From Thermoprotei archaeon (GTDB taxonomy: Archaea > Thermoproteota > Thermoprotei_A > Sulfolobales > NBVN01): 13,665 nt of DNA. The notes beneath the pieces were generated by a model that did not search any database, was not told the origin of the DNA, and was given only the letters and a program-made list of their open reading frames with translations. The stretch spans positions 1-13,665 of the forward strand of contig QMWS01000008.1 in NCBI GenBank assembly GCA_003661745.1. Direction: 5' to 3'. Each line of letters starts with the position of its first letter. The stretch's first letter is position 1. Shown piece by piece: positions 13,489 to 13,665 of this stretch. The position numbers and the translations under genes were made by a program.

Positions 13489-13665
13489 CCAGAATTTTTT
13501 CTGCTTCTTCAACTATCTTTATTCCTCTGCTAGTACCTATTACATCAGCGCCGTGTATTAGGAGACAAGCAGCGTCTAGGGCAGTCCTTACGCCTCAAGC
13601 AGCCTTAATCTTTATTTTACCTCTCACAGCTCTTTTAATTAATATAATATCCTCGAGACAGACAC
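13469..13665 (-). pseudogene. deoC: Deoxyribose-phosphate aldolase, 3' part with in-frame TGA
   Basis: Only the last 65 codons are in the window; the gene runs off the right edge. The minus-strand frame reads EDIILIKRAVRGKIKIKAA, then a TGA at 13595-13597, then GVRTALDAACLLIHGADVIG, TSRGIKIVEEAEKILDL and a TAA at 13469. This matches the C-terminal third of DeoC, where the active-site lysine lies in KAxGGxRT and GADxIGTSxG completes the phosphate site. The TGA replaces the first glycine of GG and is one base from GGA, so a nonsense mutation or a sequencing error is the simplest explanation. Truncation here would remove 41 residues including the phosphate-binding loops. A functional DeoC cleaves deoxyribose-5-phosphate to glyceraldehyde-3-phosphate and acetaldehyde. 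Confidence 0.85.
13495..13510 (+). terminator. T-rich tract, possible terminator of the CBS operon
   Basis: Six T residues followed by CTGCTTCTTC lie 33 bases after the stop of CBS gene D. This fits an archaeal T-tract terminator but also lies inside the deoC reading frame on the other strand, so it is uncertain. Confidence 0.3.

Noticed and set aside
13595..13597. TGA in deoC as a selenocysteine codon
   Set aside because: The position is a glycine in the family, not cysteine, and no SECIS-like hairpin was recognised.

Overview
The window looks like a chromosomal segment of a hyperthermophilic archaeon, probably of the Thermoproteota (crenarchaeal) side of the TACK group. The evidence is a full-frame reverse gyrase (the hallmark of hyperthermophiles), an archaeal/eukaryotic-type ribosomal protein L35Ae, an archaeal NEMF/RqcH homologue, ThyX instead of ThyA, GGTGA-type Shine-Dalgarno sites with many GTG and TTG starts, TATA-like boxes about 25 bases before starts, and a C/D box guide RNA with the 12-base spacing typical of archaea. 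I cannot name a genus.

Layout. Positions 1-3388 (minus strand) hold rpl35ae followed by the reverse gyrase gene, which runs off the left edge just past its catalytic tyrosine. Positions 3533-5914 (plus) are a tight run of four genes: a Mut7-C/PIN-like nuclease with a zinc ribbon, an AMMECR1 protein, thyX and dcd. The last two form a dTMP-supply pair: Dcd deaminates dCTP toward dUMP and ThyX methylates dUMP. Positions 5915-6031 contain what I read as a C/D box sRNA on the minus strand, followed by a small perfect hairpin. Positions 6032-6274 (minus) encode an L24e/TRASH-like zinc finger protein. A conserved-looking but unrecognised protein follows on the plus strand (6374-6910).

Positions 7017-9975 (plus) hold a small three-helix membrane protein resembling archaeal EMC6-like proteins, a class I methyltransferase, and the RqcH/NEMF homologue. 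The last two are translationally coupled. Positions 10044-13461 hold four consecutive genes, separated by 7, 7 and 2 bases, each encoding a protein made of four CBS motifs and nothing else recognisable. This array of 16 CBS motifs is the most unusual thing in the window. At the right edge, convergent on the minus strand, lies the 3' part of a deoC (deoxyribose-phosphate aldolase) gene interrupted by an in-frame TGA inside its conserved KAxGGxRT phosphate-binding motif, next to a perfect 14-base tandem duplication.

No tRNA, rRNA, insertion sequence, CRISPR array or origin was seen, and no stretch over 300 bases lacks a gene. The region reads as ordinary archaeal core and housekeeping DNA plus the CBS array.
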